Assembly (NCBI GenBank): GCA_964410435.1
Contig: CAYPGY010000029.1
Location: 1-17,778 of the forward strand
DNA length: 17,778 nt
Direction of reading: 5' to 3'
DNA from: Bathycorpusculum sp964410435
Lineage (GTDB): Archaea; Thermoproteota; Bathyarchaeia; Bathyarchaeales; Bathycorpusculaceae
The notes under the pieces are model-generated. The model was given only the letters and a program-made list of their open reading frames with translations. It was not told where the DNA came from and ran no database searches. Within the stretch, counting starts at the first letter, position 1; the number at the start of each line of letters is the position of its first letter. Shown here one piece after another: positions 6,012-13,385 of the stretch. A program made the position numbers and the translations under genes.

Positions 6012-7631
6012 ATGGTTAAGTACATTTTCGTTACAGGCGGTGTATTAAGTTCAGTCGGCAAAGGCATACTAACATCTTCCATCGGCAAAATGCTGCAGGC
6101 AAGAGGACTGAAACCCACCGTCGTAAAGATTGATCCATACGTTAACATCGACGCGGGCACAATGAACCCGTATATGCACGGCGAAGTCTTCGTCACAGAC
6201 GACGGAGGCGAAACCGACCTCGACTTAGGCTGGTACGAACGATTCCTAGACGTAAGCCTAAAGCAGGATAACAACCTAACCACCGGAAGCATCTACCGAA
6301 GCGTAATCGAGAAAGAACGCCACGGCGACTTCCTTGGCAGATGCGTCCAAATCGTTCCACACATCACCAACGAAATAAAAAACCGCATCAGAACCGCCGG
6401 CAAAACCGTCGGCGCAGACATCGTTTTAACCGAAGTCGGGGGAACCGTCGGCGACATCGAAGGCTTACCCTTCCTCGAAGCCATACGTCAGATGCGCGTT
6501 GAAGAAGGCTACGACAACACACTATACGTACACGTTGCGCTTGTGCCAATTTTAGATGTAACTGGCGAAATGAAAACCAAGCCGCTCCAGCACAGCGTCA
6601 ACGAGCTCCGACGAATCGGTATCCAACCTGACACCATCGTGGCACGCAGCCCACAGATGATTGATGCCGAGGCATTAAGAAAAATCGCGCTTTTCGGCAC
6701 TATTCCTGAGAGTTCCGTTTTCTGTTCATACAACGCAGAAACAGTTTATCAGGTCCCGCTTATTCTCGACAAGCAGGGCATGGGCGACTTCATATGTCAA
6801 CGCCTTGGTCTTAAATGCGACAGCAAAGATTTCACTGCATGGCAAACATTCGTTGACGGCATGATTCACCCAGAGCACGAAGTCAAGATTGCGCTCGTTG
6901 GCAAATACGCCGGCTTATCCGACAGCTACGTATCCATGACTGAAGCACTCCGTCACGGCGGCGCAGCCTGTAAAGCTAAAGTCTGTATCAACTATCTTGA
7001 AGCAGAAAAGTTCGAACGCGAACCCGAATGTCTCAAAGAACTAGCAGCATACGACGGCATCTTTGTTCCATACGGATTTGGCCCACGCGGCACAGAAGGC
7101 AAAATCGCAGCAGCAAAATACGCCAGAGAAAACGACATACCCTTCCTCGGCATATGCTACGGTTTCCAGCTTGCAGTTATAGAGTTCGCACGCAACGTAG
7201 CAGGCTTAACAGACGCTAACAGCACCGAAATCAACCCGGATACACCCTATCCAGTTATCGACCTCATGCCAGAGCAGCGCGGCATCGAAATTAAAGGTGC
7301 AACAATGAGGCTCGGCGTACACAAGGTCGTTTTGCAGAAGGACAGCTTAGCCTACAAACTATACGGAGCAGAAGAAATACAGGAACGTCACCGTCACAGA
7401 TTTGAAGTTAACCTAGACTACATCGAAGCACTTAAAAACAAAGGCTTATGTTTCACCGGTAAAAGCAGCGACGGCAGAAGGATGGAAACACTAGAGTTAC
7501 CCGACAAGTACTTCTACTTCGCAACCCAATTCCACGGCGAATTCAAGAGTCGCCCAGGCAGACCTGAACCCGAATACTTTGGATTCATCCAGGCGTGCGT
7601 TAACAAGAAGCTTGGAAAACCCAAAGCCTAA
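6012..7631 (+). CDS. pyrG: CTP synthase
   Basis: CTP synthase makes CTP from UTP, ATP and glutamine, the last step of pyrimidine nucleotide synthesis. At 539 residues it is of normal length. The N-terminal synthase domain starts MVKYIFVTGGVLSSVGKGI (P-loop), with KIDPYVNIDAGTMNPYMHGE at about 39-58 and EVGGTVGDIE at 141-150. The glutaminase domain starts near residue 290 (KIALVGKYAGLSDSY) and has nucleophile Cys382 with His508 and Glu510. Three usually constant motifs differ: VPYGFG for VPGGFG, GICYGFQ for GICLGMQ, and FHGEFKSRP for FHPEFKSRP. The open frame reaches back to 5799, but the ATG at 6012 has GGGGA just upstream and matches the family start. The upstream part overlaps the previous gene. 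Function is confident; glutaminase efficiency is open. Confidence 0.96.
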   Translation: MVKYIFVTGGVLSSVGKGILTSSIGKMLQARGLKPTVVKIDPYVNIDAGTMNPYMHGEVFVTDDGGETDLDLGWYERFLDVSLKQDNNLTTGSIYRSVIEKERHGDFLGRCVQIVPHITNEIKNRIRTAGKTVGADIVLTEVGGTVGDIEGLPFLEAIRQMRVEEGYDNTLYVHVALVPILDVTGEMKTKPLQHSVNELRRIGIQPDTIVARSPQMIDAEALRKIALFGTIPESSVFCSYNAETVYQVPLILDKQGMGDFICQRLGLKCDSKDFTAWQTFVDGMIHPEHEVKIALVGKYAGLSDSYVSMTEALRHGGAACKAKVCINYLEAEKFEREPECLKELAAYDGIFVPYGFGPRGTEGKIAAAKYARENDIPFLGICYGFQLAVIEFARNVAGLTDANSTEINPDTPYPVIDLMPEQRGIEIKGATMRLGVHKVVLQKDSLAYKLYGAEEIQERHRHRFEVNLDYIEALKNKGLCFTGKSSDGRRMETLELPDKYFYFATQFHGEFKSRPGRPEPEYFGFIQACVNKKLGKPKA

Positions 7632-7635
7632 CCAT

Positions 7636-7660
7636 TCTTTTCCTCTTTTAGCGCTTTTTT
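7636..7660 (+). terminator. T-run terminator after pyrG
   Basis: Pyrimidine-rich tracts (TTCTTTTCCTCTTTT, then CGCTTTTTT) begin 5 bases after the pyrG stop. Archaeal RNA polymerase stops at such U-tracts without needing a hairpin. Confidence 0.5.
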
Positions 7661-7711
7661 AGTAAACGTTATAATCCCCCTTTTACATGACTCCCTAAGG
7701 ATTGATTTAAA

Positions 7712-8011
7712 ATGAGCATGGAACCAACCGGAGAAAGAGACTCAGACGCATACAGTAAAAAAATGGTCCAAGCAAAAGACGAATTAAGCCAACTTCAAGC
7801 AGAACTTAACAATGTACTCGTCAAATTCTGTTTACGCGCACTTCGCGTTTTTCAATCAACAAGACCCGAACCACTTAGACCCGGCGAAATTGCGCTGATT
7901 ATAAACAATGAGCTTGTTAAAGGCGTTCTATATGAGTTGAATCTCCAGCCAAGCATTGACGAAATAGCAAAAACTGCCAAGGAAGCATGGGCAAAAGAGC
8001 AGATAAAGTAA
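7712..8011 (+). CDS. Small helical protein of unknown function
   Basis: A 99-residue protein I do not recognise. Residues about 15-40 (KKMVQAKDELSQLQAELNNV) form an amphipathic, coiled-coil-like helix. The middle has a short proline/arginine turn (TRPEPLRPGE), and the rest looks helical (IALIINNELVKGVLYEL, then a lysine-rich end). There is no signal peptide or membrane segment, so it is probably soluble and oligomeric. AAGGA lies about 10 bases before the ATG, and a TATA-like TTATAAT is at about 7669. An ATG two codons in (7718) is an alternative start. T-runs after pyrG suggest a separate transcript; T-rich sequence at 8023-8036 follows its stop. Confidence 0.6.
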   Translation: MSMEPTGERDSDAYSKKMVQAKDELSQLQAELNNVLVKFCLRALRVFQSTRPEPLRPGEIALIINNELVKGVLYELNLQPSIDEIAKTAKEAWAKEQIK

Positions 8012-8022
8012 CTGCTCAAACA

Positions 8023-8036
8023 ATTTTTTCTTAATT
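8023..8036 (+). terminator. T-rich terminator after the 7712 gene
   Basis: TTTTTTCTTAATTT begins about 12 bases after the stop at 8011. The rest of the gap to 8227 is AT-rich and I see no gene in it. Confidence 0.4.
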
Positions 8037-8227
8037 TAAATGCGTTTTAGGTTGGCTTTTCTCGTTAGCTTTGTTACGTCTAACTTTTAAGGGCGGATTG
8101 ATCGATTGATTAGTCTGCAACTTCCGAGTTTACTAAGCCAATTAGTGGTCGAAGTCGCTGATTGAGAATTCTCTAAAACAGATATCTTAAACTTGATAAG
8201 GTTGTATTTTAAAAAATAAAGTTGTTG

Positions 8228-8245
8228 GCCGAAATTATTTTCGGC
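8228..8245 (-). terminator. Hairpin overlapping the CBS-protein stop codon
   Basis: A perfect 7-bp inverted repeat, GCCGAAA and TTTCGGC with a 4-base loop. On the minus strand the TAA stop of the CBS protein falls across the 3' side of the stem and the loop (8235-8237). The transcript then continues CAACAAC and into a T-rich run (TTTATTTTTT). This looks like an intrinsic terminator or a 3' end protecting structure. Confidence 0.55.
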
Positions 8246-8654
8246 AGATATAATCTAGTGTTGGCATGAGTTTGGGGTCTGCGAAGATGATTTGTACAGC
8301 ATCAACATAGCCGACGAGTGCGCCGTTCTTGTCAACTGCTGGCATGTGTTTAACATTCCAGTGTCTCATGAGTTCGGCTGCTTCTTTAAGGGTTGCATCT
8401 TGGTCGATTACGACGAGTGGGTTTGTGTAGACCATTCTTGCGATGATGGTTCTGATTGGTACTTCAGCTTCCATTGCGCGGACAATTAGGTCTCTTGCTG
8501 TGATGATGCCTGTTGGCTTGCCGCTTTGGATTACGAAGACTGCGTCTTTGTCGTATTTAGTCATTAACGAGATTACGTCTTTTAGGACGGTGTTGTTCTC
8601 TACTGTTTTAACGTCTTTTTGCATGATGTCTTTTACTGTTGTGGCCTTTGCCAT
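8235..8654 (-). CDS. CBS-domain pair protein
   Basis: A 139-residue protein made of two CBS domains, which together form a Bateman module that binds adenosine nucleotides or similar ligands and works as an energy or ligand sensor. The first covers about 7-60 (TVKDIMQKDVKTVENNTV to GIITARDLIVRAM). The second covers about 68-123 (ARMVYTNPLVVIDQDATLKE to LVGYVDAVQII). There is no other domain, so it must act on a partner. The frame reaches a GTG at 8663, but that GTG is part of the Shine-Dalgarno site AAGGTG, which lies 6 bases before the ATG at 8654; I chose the ATG. The stop lies within a terminator-like hairpin. Neighbours give no clear partner. Confidence 0.88.
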   Translation of the reverse strand: MAKATTVKDIMQKDVKTVENNTVLKDVISLMTKYDKDAVFVIQSGKPTGIITARDLIVRAMEAEVPIRTIIARMVYTNPLVVIDQDATLKEAAELMRHWNVKHMPAVDKNGALVGYVDAVQIIFADPKLMPTLDYICRK

Positions 8655-8746
8655 TTTTTTCACCTTAACGCTATCTCAGAATACGTAGCTCTTTATCAAT
8701 TTTACGATTATTTAATGTTCCGAGATTTGCACCCCTTAAAGACATG

Positions 8747-8762
8747 AAAAAAGTGAAAAAAA
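8747..8762 (-). terminator. Double T-run after the DUF996-type gene
   Basis: On the minus strand the sequence right after the stop reads ATTTTTTTCACTTTTTTC, that is, runs of seven and six T, a typical archaeal termination signal. Confidence 0.55.
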
Positions 8763-8764
8763 TT

Positions 8765-9445
8765 TTAGACTGTTACAGGTGGAGGCGGTGGAGCCTGAGT
8801 TACCACTGGCTCAAGCGGACGAAGCTGGAAGAACCCAATCGCCAAAAGCAATACTCCAATCCAGATAAGTAGCAATCCAAAACCGAAGGCGATTATCAAA
8901 ACCGCGCCGATTAGCATCAGTAAACCTGCTGTTCCAAATAAGCCGACTGTTGATTTGTCTGAAACAGTCTTTAAAGATCTCCTTGCAAAGAATGTGGCTA
9001 TAATCGCGAAAACCCAGATGATCACTAAAACCGCCAGTATGCCAACTATGAAGGGTACGATTGTGCTGAAGTCAAAGTTGCCTGTTTGGAAAGCGTTCGG
9101 ATCCGGCGTCATGGTCTGCAAGCTAGCCCAGTCTCCGTCCCAACCGGGAAAAATCTGTGATATGAACGCCTTAATGTTATTCAAATTGAACAGCACGGTG
9201 CCTACGAGTACCCCGACTGATGTCACTACGCCGATGACCACCGCGAAAACAGCGTAGAGCGCGTTGGAGAATATGCTGCGTTCATGATAGTAATCAGCTA
9301 AGCCATGTAAACCAATTAGCACAATAACTAACCCTACAGCTCCAACGATTAAGCCGCCGTAAGAAACAACCAAACCTACTATGGCGGCGGCGAAAAGCAT
9401 TAATGCGCCTATACCGCCAAGAGTCTTACTTGAGTCAAACGTCAT
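8765..9445 (-). CDS. DUF996-type integral membrane protein
   Basis: A 226-residue protein with five to six hydrophobic helices. It begins MTFDSSKTLGGIGALMLFAA, a start typical of the archaeal DUF996 family. Helices lie at about 8-30, 31-47, 60-86, 128-153, 165-183 and 186-207, with an outside-type loop at about 95-125 (GWDGDWASLQTMTPDPNAF). The C-terminus is a proline run (QAPPPPPVTV). No reaction is known for the family. GAGGT is 8 bases before the ATG. It lies 89 bases downstream of a PadR regulator on the same strand; PadR genes often sit beside the membrane protein they control, so the pair may form a regulated unit. That link is inference from position. Confidence 0.75.
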   Translation of the reverse strand: MTFDSSKTLGGIGALMLFAAAIVGLVVSYGGLIVGAVGLVIVLIGLHGLADYYHERSIFSNALYAVFAVVIGVVTSVGVLVGTVLFNLNNIKAFISQIFPGWDGDWASLQTMTPDPNAFQTGNFDFSTIVPFIVGILAVLVIIWVFAIIATFFARRSLKTVSDKSTVGLFGTAGLLMLIGAVLIIAFGFGLLLIWIGVLLLAIGFFQLRPLEPVVTQAPPPPPVTV

Positions 9446-9534
9446 TTTTCTTTACCTCTCAAAGTTGAGTCAGCGAAACTTGGAATAAAAACTTTCGCAC
9501 TTTTGTTAGCGCCTACTTGACTTTAGGGTTGCAG

Positions 9535-9858
9535 TTAAAGTGAGCCGCCGTTTAGTTGCCCTTGAAGTATACCATAGTATGTTTTAAGGTAGGTTTTGCC
9601 GTCTGTTGTTATCGTGTAAACTTTTCTGGCGCGGCCGTCTTTCTGCTGTTTTTTACTTGCTACAAACCCTTTTTCTTCGAGGCTGTTTAACGTGGGGTAA
9701 AGTGCACCGTGGCGTAGTTTTATGTTAAATTCGGTTTCTACCTGTTTTTTTATCTTGTAGCCCCATGTAGGCTGGGTTTCTATGATGCGTAGTAGCTGGA
9801 TGTCTAGGAGGTTTCTGATTATGTGTTGTACAATTTCTTTTTTGTACTTCTCTGACAT
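9535..9858 (-). CDS. PadR-family transcriptional regulator 1
   Basis: A 107-residue winged-helix regulator of the PadR family. The winged helix spans about 15-90: LLDIQLLRIIETQPTWGYKI, then the recognition helix region RHGALYPTLNSLEEKGFV (about 49-66), then the wing KDGRARKVYTITTDGKTYL (about 73-91). The G-Y-K/E-I and LYPTLxxLExxG motifs are diagnostic. The C-terminal dimerisation helix is very short, so this is a minimal PadR of subfamily 2 length. AAGG lies 8 bases before the ATG. PadR proteins usually repress a neighbouring transporter or membrane-protein gene in response to a small molecule; here the nearest candidate is the DUF996-type gene downstream. A second, divergent PadR gene lies across a T-rich region. 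Confidence 0.88.
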   Translation of the reverse strand: MSEKYKKEIVQHIIRNLLDIQLLRIIETQPTWGYKIKKQVETEFNIKLRHGALYPTLNSLEEKGFVASKKQQKDGRARKVYTITTDGKTYLKTYYGILQGQLNGGSL

Positions 9859-9983
9859 GGGGGATGCCTTTTTAGGGATTAGTTTATGTATGGGTTGATG
9901 TTGGGATTTATTTGCCTTATGTTGGATTATGCGGCGGTATTATTTTGTATTATGTCTTGATATGCCTGTGATATGTAATACGA

Positions 9984-9990
9984 TTTATAT
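9984..9990 (+). promoter_or_regulatory. TATA box of the second padR gene
   Basis: TTTATAT lies about 30 bases before an inverted repeat at 10019-10040. The expected transcription start is near 10012-10016, just ahead of the palindrome. A looser inverted pair (GTATTA at 9947-9952, TAATAC at 9976-9981) lies next to the box. Confidence 0.5.
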
Positions 9991-10018
9991 GGTTCTTTAT
10001 TGTTAATAAGGATTCAAG

Positions 10019-10040
10019 ATATGTCCGAGAAGGGACATAT
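10019..10040. promoter_or_regulatory. Perfect palindrome, candidate PadR operator
   Basis: ATATGTCC and GGACATAT form an 8+8 perfect inverted repeat with a 6-base spacer, so the outer ATGT/ACAT pairs sit 10 bases apart. ATGT...ACAT half-sites are typical of PadR operators. It lies between the predicted transcription start and the Shine-Dalgarno site of the second padR gene, and TGTATACA, itself palindromic, follows at 10041-10048. Autoregulation is the natural reading. Confidence 0.55.
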
Positions 10041-10095
10041 TGTATACAGGTATAACAATACAACTGTACAACAAAAATACAGGAGAAAACAAGCA

Positions 10096-10500
10096 ATGTT
10101 CAAAGCAAGCTCACAAAAAGAGGTCTCAACCAAACTCATGAAAGGCTTACTCGACATGATAATCCTGCAATACCTACAAGGCGAACCAATGCACGGCTAC
10201 CAAATCATCACAAAAATCCGCAAAAACTTCGGCGTCTACTTCGGTCCCAGCACCGTATACCCACTACTAGGCGCACTAGAAAAGAAAGGCTACGTCGCAA
10301 GCAGTTGGAACATGAACTTTGACAGACCACGCAAAGTATACAGCCTAACCGCAGACGGCCAAAGCATGCTAAACTTCACAGAAGAATCCCTCAACTTAAT
10401 CTGCAGAAAAATAACGATCGTCAACCCAGAAGCAGCAGAGCCGACAGTCGGCATCATTACCCCAAAAGCCAGAGCTAACCTCTCGGTTGAATACCCCTAA
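10096..10500 (+). CDS. PadR-family transcriptional regulator 2
   Basis: A 134-residue PadR winged-helix protein. It starts MFKASSQKEVSTKLMKGLLD, then MIILQYLQGEPMHGYQIITK, the recognition region FGPSTVYPLLGALEKKGYV (about 53-71), and the wing DRPRKVYSLTADGQSML (about 79-95). A 30-residue tail ends in a proline/valine-rich stretch (NPEAAEPTVGIITPKARANL), which is not a typical PadR coiled coil. I chose the ATG at 10096: AGGAG lies 10 bases upstream and the protein begins at the domain. The frame continues to an ATG at 10021 with its own AAGGA, and to a TTG at 10000, but then the palindrome would be coding. It is divergent from PadR regulator 1, and its own leader carries a likely operator. Confidence 0.85.
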   Translation: MFKASSQKEVSTKLMKGLLDMIILQYLQGEPMHGYQIITKIRKNFGVYFGPSTVYPLLGALEKKGYVASSWNMNFDRPRKVYSLTADGQSMLNFTEESLNLICRKITIVNPEAAEPTVGIITPKARANLSVEYP

Positions 10501-10504
10501 ACTA

Positions 10505-10573
10505 CTGGCAGCTCTCTTTGTGGCTTGCCAGATTATTAATAACCACCTTACCCCGGTGGCCTTAAAAGCCACC
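10505..10573 (+). terminator. Hairpin cluster after the second padR gene
   Basis: Three stems follow the stop. CTGGCA/TGCCAG spans 10505-10531 with a 15-base loop. GGTGGC (10555-10560) can pair either with CCACC upstream (10543-10547) or with GCCACC downstream (10568-10573), so two forms exclude each other. The downstream stem is followed by an AT-rich stretch and TTCTCTTTT. Transcript end processing or a 5' leader structure of the next gene are both possible. Confidence 0.4.
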
Positions 10574-10637
10574 TACTAAAAATAATTCTCTTTTAATACC
10601 CCTACATGCATTTTTAGATAATACAAAGAGATGAAAA

Positions 10638-12329
10638 TTGGTCTCTAACCCAGCAAACAACCAAGAATTCGACTTATTAACTAAGCAAATTCTAGAATAC
10701 TGCAGGCACATAGCCGGTCAATCAAAGATCACCGCGATAGCAGAAGTTGATGACTACGGTAAAAAACCTGTAAGCGAACGCTTCATCATAGAAGTAATGA
10801 TGATTGTGTACGATTTCCAGCCCCGCCTAATTAGTCACCTGAAAGTTATCAACGGAAAAACCGTTTTCTTCTTTGTTGTTGATCAGTGGGTTTTTGAACG
10901 AGACATAGACCGAGGGTTGCTTGGAGAGGCAATTGCAGGCAAACTCATCTTCCCCTACCGAACTTTCCAAGGCGAGTCATACCTTAAAGAAAAGGAGTTG
11001 ACGCTTAAGCAGCGACTGATCGTTGAGCTTCTTGAAAATTTGGTTATTAACTTCCCTGAACTTGCAGAGCGGATACGAATATTGCCCCAGTACTTCATGT
11101 ACGAGGTGCTTTCCAGCCGCGTTAGAGTATTTCCGCTGCTCAACTACGAAATAGCCGACCTCACGGGTGTATTAACGCAGAACGGAGAAAAAACACTCGA
11201 AAGTTATAATTTAGCACTCAAGAGGTTGGAAATGCAGTCCGTTATTGTTCATCAAAACGGTTACGTTGCCGTTACAAAACACTTCATTAATCAATGTAAG
11301 GATCCCAAGAAGCGCATAATTAATTTGGCAAAACAGATGCCTCGAACGCTGTTTACCGCTTTATTTGGTGTAGTCCCACAGTTGATGAACGTGGTTACTC
11401 AGAACGCTGAAACCTTCCTTAAGACGCAGAAGATAAATTGGCTTCGGCAGCAGGAAACAGCGCGTTTCATTGACCCGCAGAAGTACGTTTTTTTCCCCGC
11501 AGGCGAAGGGCTGGTTTCGTTATCTGATAAGATCGACATTAAAGGTTTCACTCAGAGGCTGCTACTCAAAGATGCAAATGCAGAAGTAGATGTTGAACCG
11601 ATCGGCGGCGTATTAAACGATGTTTACTTGATTAAAGCAGGCGAAAGAAAAGTCCTCGTTAAACGGTTTAAAGATTGGTCAGGGTTCAAGTGGTTTCCGC
11701 TTTCACTGTGGTCTTTTGGAGCCCGATCATTTTCCGTTTCAGGGCAGGCAAGGCTTGCCAAAGAATGCGCCATCAGCGAGGTACTGCACAGCGAAGGTTT
11801 CAATGTTCCAAAAATTTTCCATGTAAGTAACGCTGAACGCCTCGTTTTTATGGAGTTCATAGAAGGCGAAAGCTTAGGCAAGATAATCAAAAAGTACGGC
11901 ATATTAGATGATGTGGAAGTAAATATTGACGTGCTTGGAACCATCCGCGGAGTAGGGGTAAATCTTGCGAAGGTACATACCAATAATATTGTCTTAGGAG
12001 ACACAAAGCCAGATAATGTATTAATCAAGCAGGACGGCACAATCTATTTCATCGACTTTGAACAGGCGGAACAAGGCGGCGACAGAGCATGGGACATAGC
12101 GGTTTTTCTATATTACTGCGGACATTATCTCCAGCCGTTTGACGGAACCAGCAAAGCAGAAGCCATCGCAAAAGCATTCATAGACGGCTACCTTGAAGGC
12201 GGCGGCAACATAAACGACATACATAAAGCTGCGACGCCAAAGTACACGAGGATATTTAGCATCTTCACAATGCCCGGAATCATGCTTGTAATAGCTAACA
12301 GTTGCAGAAAAGCAGCCAAACGCAATTAG
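10638..12329 (+). CDS. Bud32/RIO-like kinase fused to an unfamiliar N-terminal half
   Basis: A 563-residue protein. The C-terminal part (about 318-500) is an atypical protein kinase of the Bud32/RIO/aminoglycoside-kinase type: PIGGVLNDVYLI (nucleotide loop), VLVKRF with Lys342, AKE with Glu376, the hinge VFMEFIEGESL, the catalytic loop VHTNNIVLGDTKPDNVLI (Asp455, Lys457, Asn460) and the metal-binding FIDFEQAE (Asp473). All key residues are present, so it should be active. The first 160 residues recall an archaeal family often annotated as nucleotidyltransferase (ERDIDRGLLGEAIAGKLIFPY), but I see no clear active site. Residues about 168-217 look like a winged helix (YEIADLTGV, then HQNGYVAVTKHF), as in RIO2. 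The start is a TTG next to GAGATGA; no earlier ATG is in frame. The substrate is unknown. Confidence 0.75.
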   Translation: MVSNPANNQEFDLLTKQILEYCRHIAGQSKITAIAEVDDYGKKPVSERFIIEVMMIVYDFQPRLISHLKVINGKTVFFFVVDQWVFERDIDRGLLGEAIAGKLIFPYRTFQGESYLKEKELTLKQRLIVELLENLVINFPELAERIRILPQYFMYEVLSSRVRVFPLLNYEIADLTGVLTQNGEKTLESYNLALKRLEMQSVIVHQNGYVAVTKHFINQCKDPKKRIINLAKQMPRTLFTALFGVVPQLMNVVTQNAETFLKTQKINWLRQQETARFIDPQKYVFFPAGEGLVSLSDKIDIKGFTQRLLLKDANAEVDVEPIGGVLNDVYLIKAGERKVLVKRFKDWSGFKWFPLSLWSFGARSFSVSGQARLAKECAISEVLHSEGFNVPKIFHVSNAERLVFMEFIEGESLGKIIKKYGILDDVEVNIDVLGTIRGVGVNLAKVHTNNIVLGDTKPDNVLIKQDGTIYFIDFEQAEQGGDRAWDIAVFLYYCGHYLQPFDGTSKAEAIAKAFIDGYLEGGGNINDIHKAATPKYTRIFSIFTMPGIMLVIANSCRKAAKRN

Positions 12330-12383
12330 CCTGCTACGTAAAAGTTATTAGCCTAAAATCGGCACTAGTACATGTAGATTTTT

Positions 12384-12662
12384 ATGGATGATTACTTTTA
12401 TAGGGGACTCTACAAAGTCAAACTTTTGACTAAAAGCGAAGGATACTGGCTCGTTGAAGCGCAGGAAGATTTCGAAGATCAACAAAACGGTAGAAGAATA
12501 CACGTTAAAGCGGGCGAGCAGAAGATTGTCCAGCCAACCGAGTTACATAAAAAGAAGGTGTTATCTCCACCTTTTCCTGAGCACACCTATGAGCGGGGTC
12601 TTGAGCGGAAATTAAAACGCATAGTTGAAAAATACGAAGAAGAAACTCGCCTAAGCCAGTAA
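12384..12662 (+). CDS. Small soluble protein of unknown function
   Basis: A 92-residue protein I do not recognise. The N-terminal half looks like beta strands (GLYKVKLLTKSEGYWLVEAQ, then GRRIHVKAGEQKIVQPTEL). The C-terminal third is a charged helix (YERGLERKLKRIVEKYEEE). No signal peptide or membrane segment is present. There is no Shine-Dalgarno site before the ATG; an AT-rich CCTAAAAT about 32 bases upstream would suit a leaderless transcript. It lies 54 bases after the kinase gene and ends 2 bases before the frame of the next small membrane protein. A link to the kinase is possible by position only. Confidence 0.55.
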   Translation: MDDYFYRGLYKVKLLTKSEGYWLVEAQEDFEDQQNGRRIHVKAGEQKIVQPTELHKKKVLSPPFPEHTYERGLERKLKRIVEKYEEETRLSQ

Positions 12663-12664
12663 AA

Positions 12665-13138
12665 TTGCCTATTGTTACTCCGACTAAAGGTAATACTATT
12701 TCAAACTCATCAAGATCGCTAAGTACACTAAACATTCCATTGCTGAATAAAAGTTCAAAAGCAAACGCAACTATCAAGCAACATATGCGGCACCCGAAAA
12801 TTTCCATCATTACAAGCGCAATAATCACAGGCATCTCAGCGGCTCTTATGCTGCTCTTTTTGACTTTCAACAGCATAGGTGGTTATGTTTTAGTCATCCC
12901 GTTTGCATTACTTACCCTTTATTGGGGTCATCGTCTCTACACCAAACTGTGGCTTTATAACTGGGGGAAACCGCTCTCTGAAGAGAAGAAACATAGACGT
13001 GAACAGTTGCGCTCACAGGTACGAGCTTGCGGGCGCTTCAACCTGTATCATGTTTGGTACCGTTTTGCTGATGCTACAGAAGAAGAATATCAAGCTAAGA
13101 AAAATCAAAAGGCTCTAAGGAAGCTTAAACGAAAGTAG
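12665..13138 (+). CDS. Small two-helix membrane protein with basic tail
   Basis: Two hydrophobic segments lie at about residues 47-68 (SIITSAIITGISAALMLLF) and 72-87 (GGYVLVIPFALLTLYW) of the longest frame. A strongly basic cytoplasmic tail follows (about 104-157, ending in KALRKLKRK). I do not recognise it. The start is uncertain. The longest frame starts at a TTG 2 bases after the previous stop and adds a Ser/Thr/Asn-rich 40-residue stretch. An ATG at 12785 (MRHPKISIITSAIIT) begins just before the first helix, gives 117 residues, and has a TATA-like AATAAAAG about 38 bases upstream. I list the outer limits; the shorter form is a real alternative. Confidence 0.5.
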   Translation: MPIVTPTKGNTISNSSRSLSTLNIPLLNKSSKANATIKQHMRHPKISIITSAIITGISAALMLLFLTFNSIGGYVLVIPFALLTLYWGHRLYTKLWLYNWGKPLSEEKKHRREQLRSQVRACGRFNLYHVWYRFADATEEEYQAKKNQKALRKLKRK

Positions 13139-13385
13139 CAAGCGCATTGCCGCCTTTAAGTAAGGGAGGGGGAGGTTACTCTGAGACGGGTAGGTCCACT
13201 TTGCTTTTCGCCGACAAAACCATATACCGCTTCAAATAAGAATGGTCTAGTAAAAATCGCAGTTGACTCAGCCTTCAAGAATCAATTCTCTAACCAGACT
13301 TAACGCAACATAGAAAACATTGTCATATTTGCTTCAAAGCTTAAATGGCACAGTTTATATTTTCACTCTTTTGAGGAACAAACAT

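Noticed and set aside
10000..10095. An N-terminal extension of the second PadR protein (TTG 10000 or ATG 10021)
   Set aside because: The domain begins after the ATG at 10096, which has the better AGGAG site, and the extension region holds a palindrome typical of an operator. The ATG at 10021 is not fully excluded.
13220..13260. CGCTTCAAATAAG as a possible tRNA T-loop
   Set aside because: The conserved C after the purine pair is missing and no acceptor or anticodon stem can be built around it.
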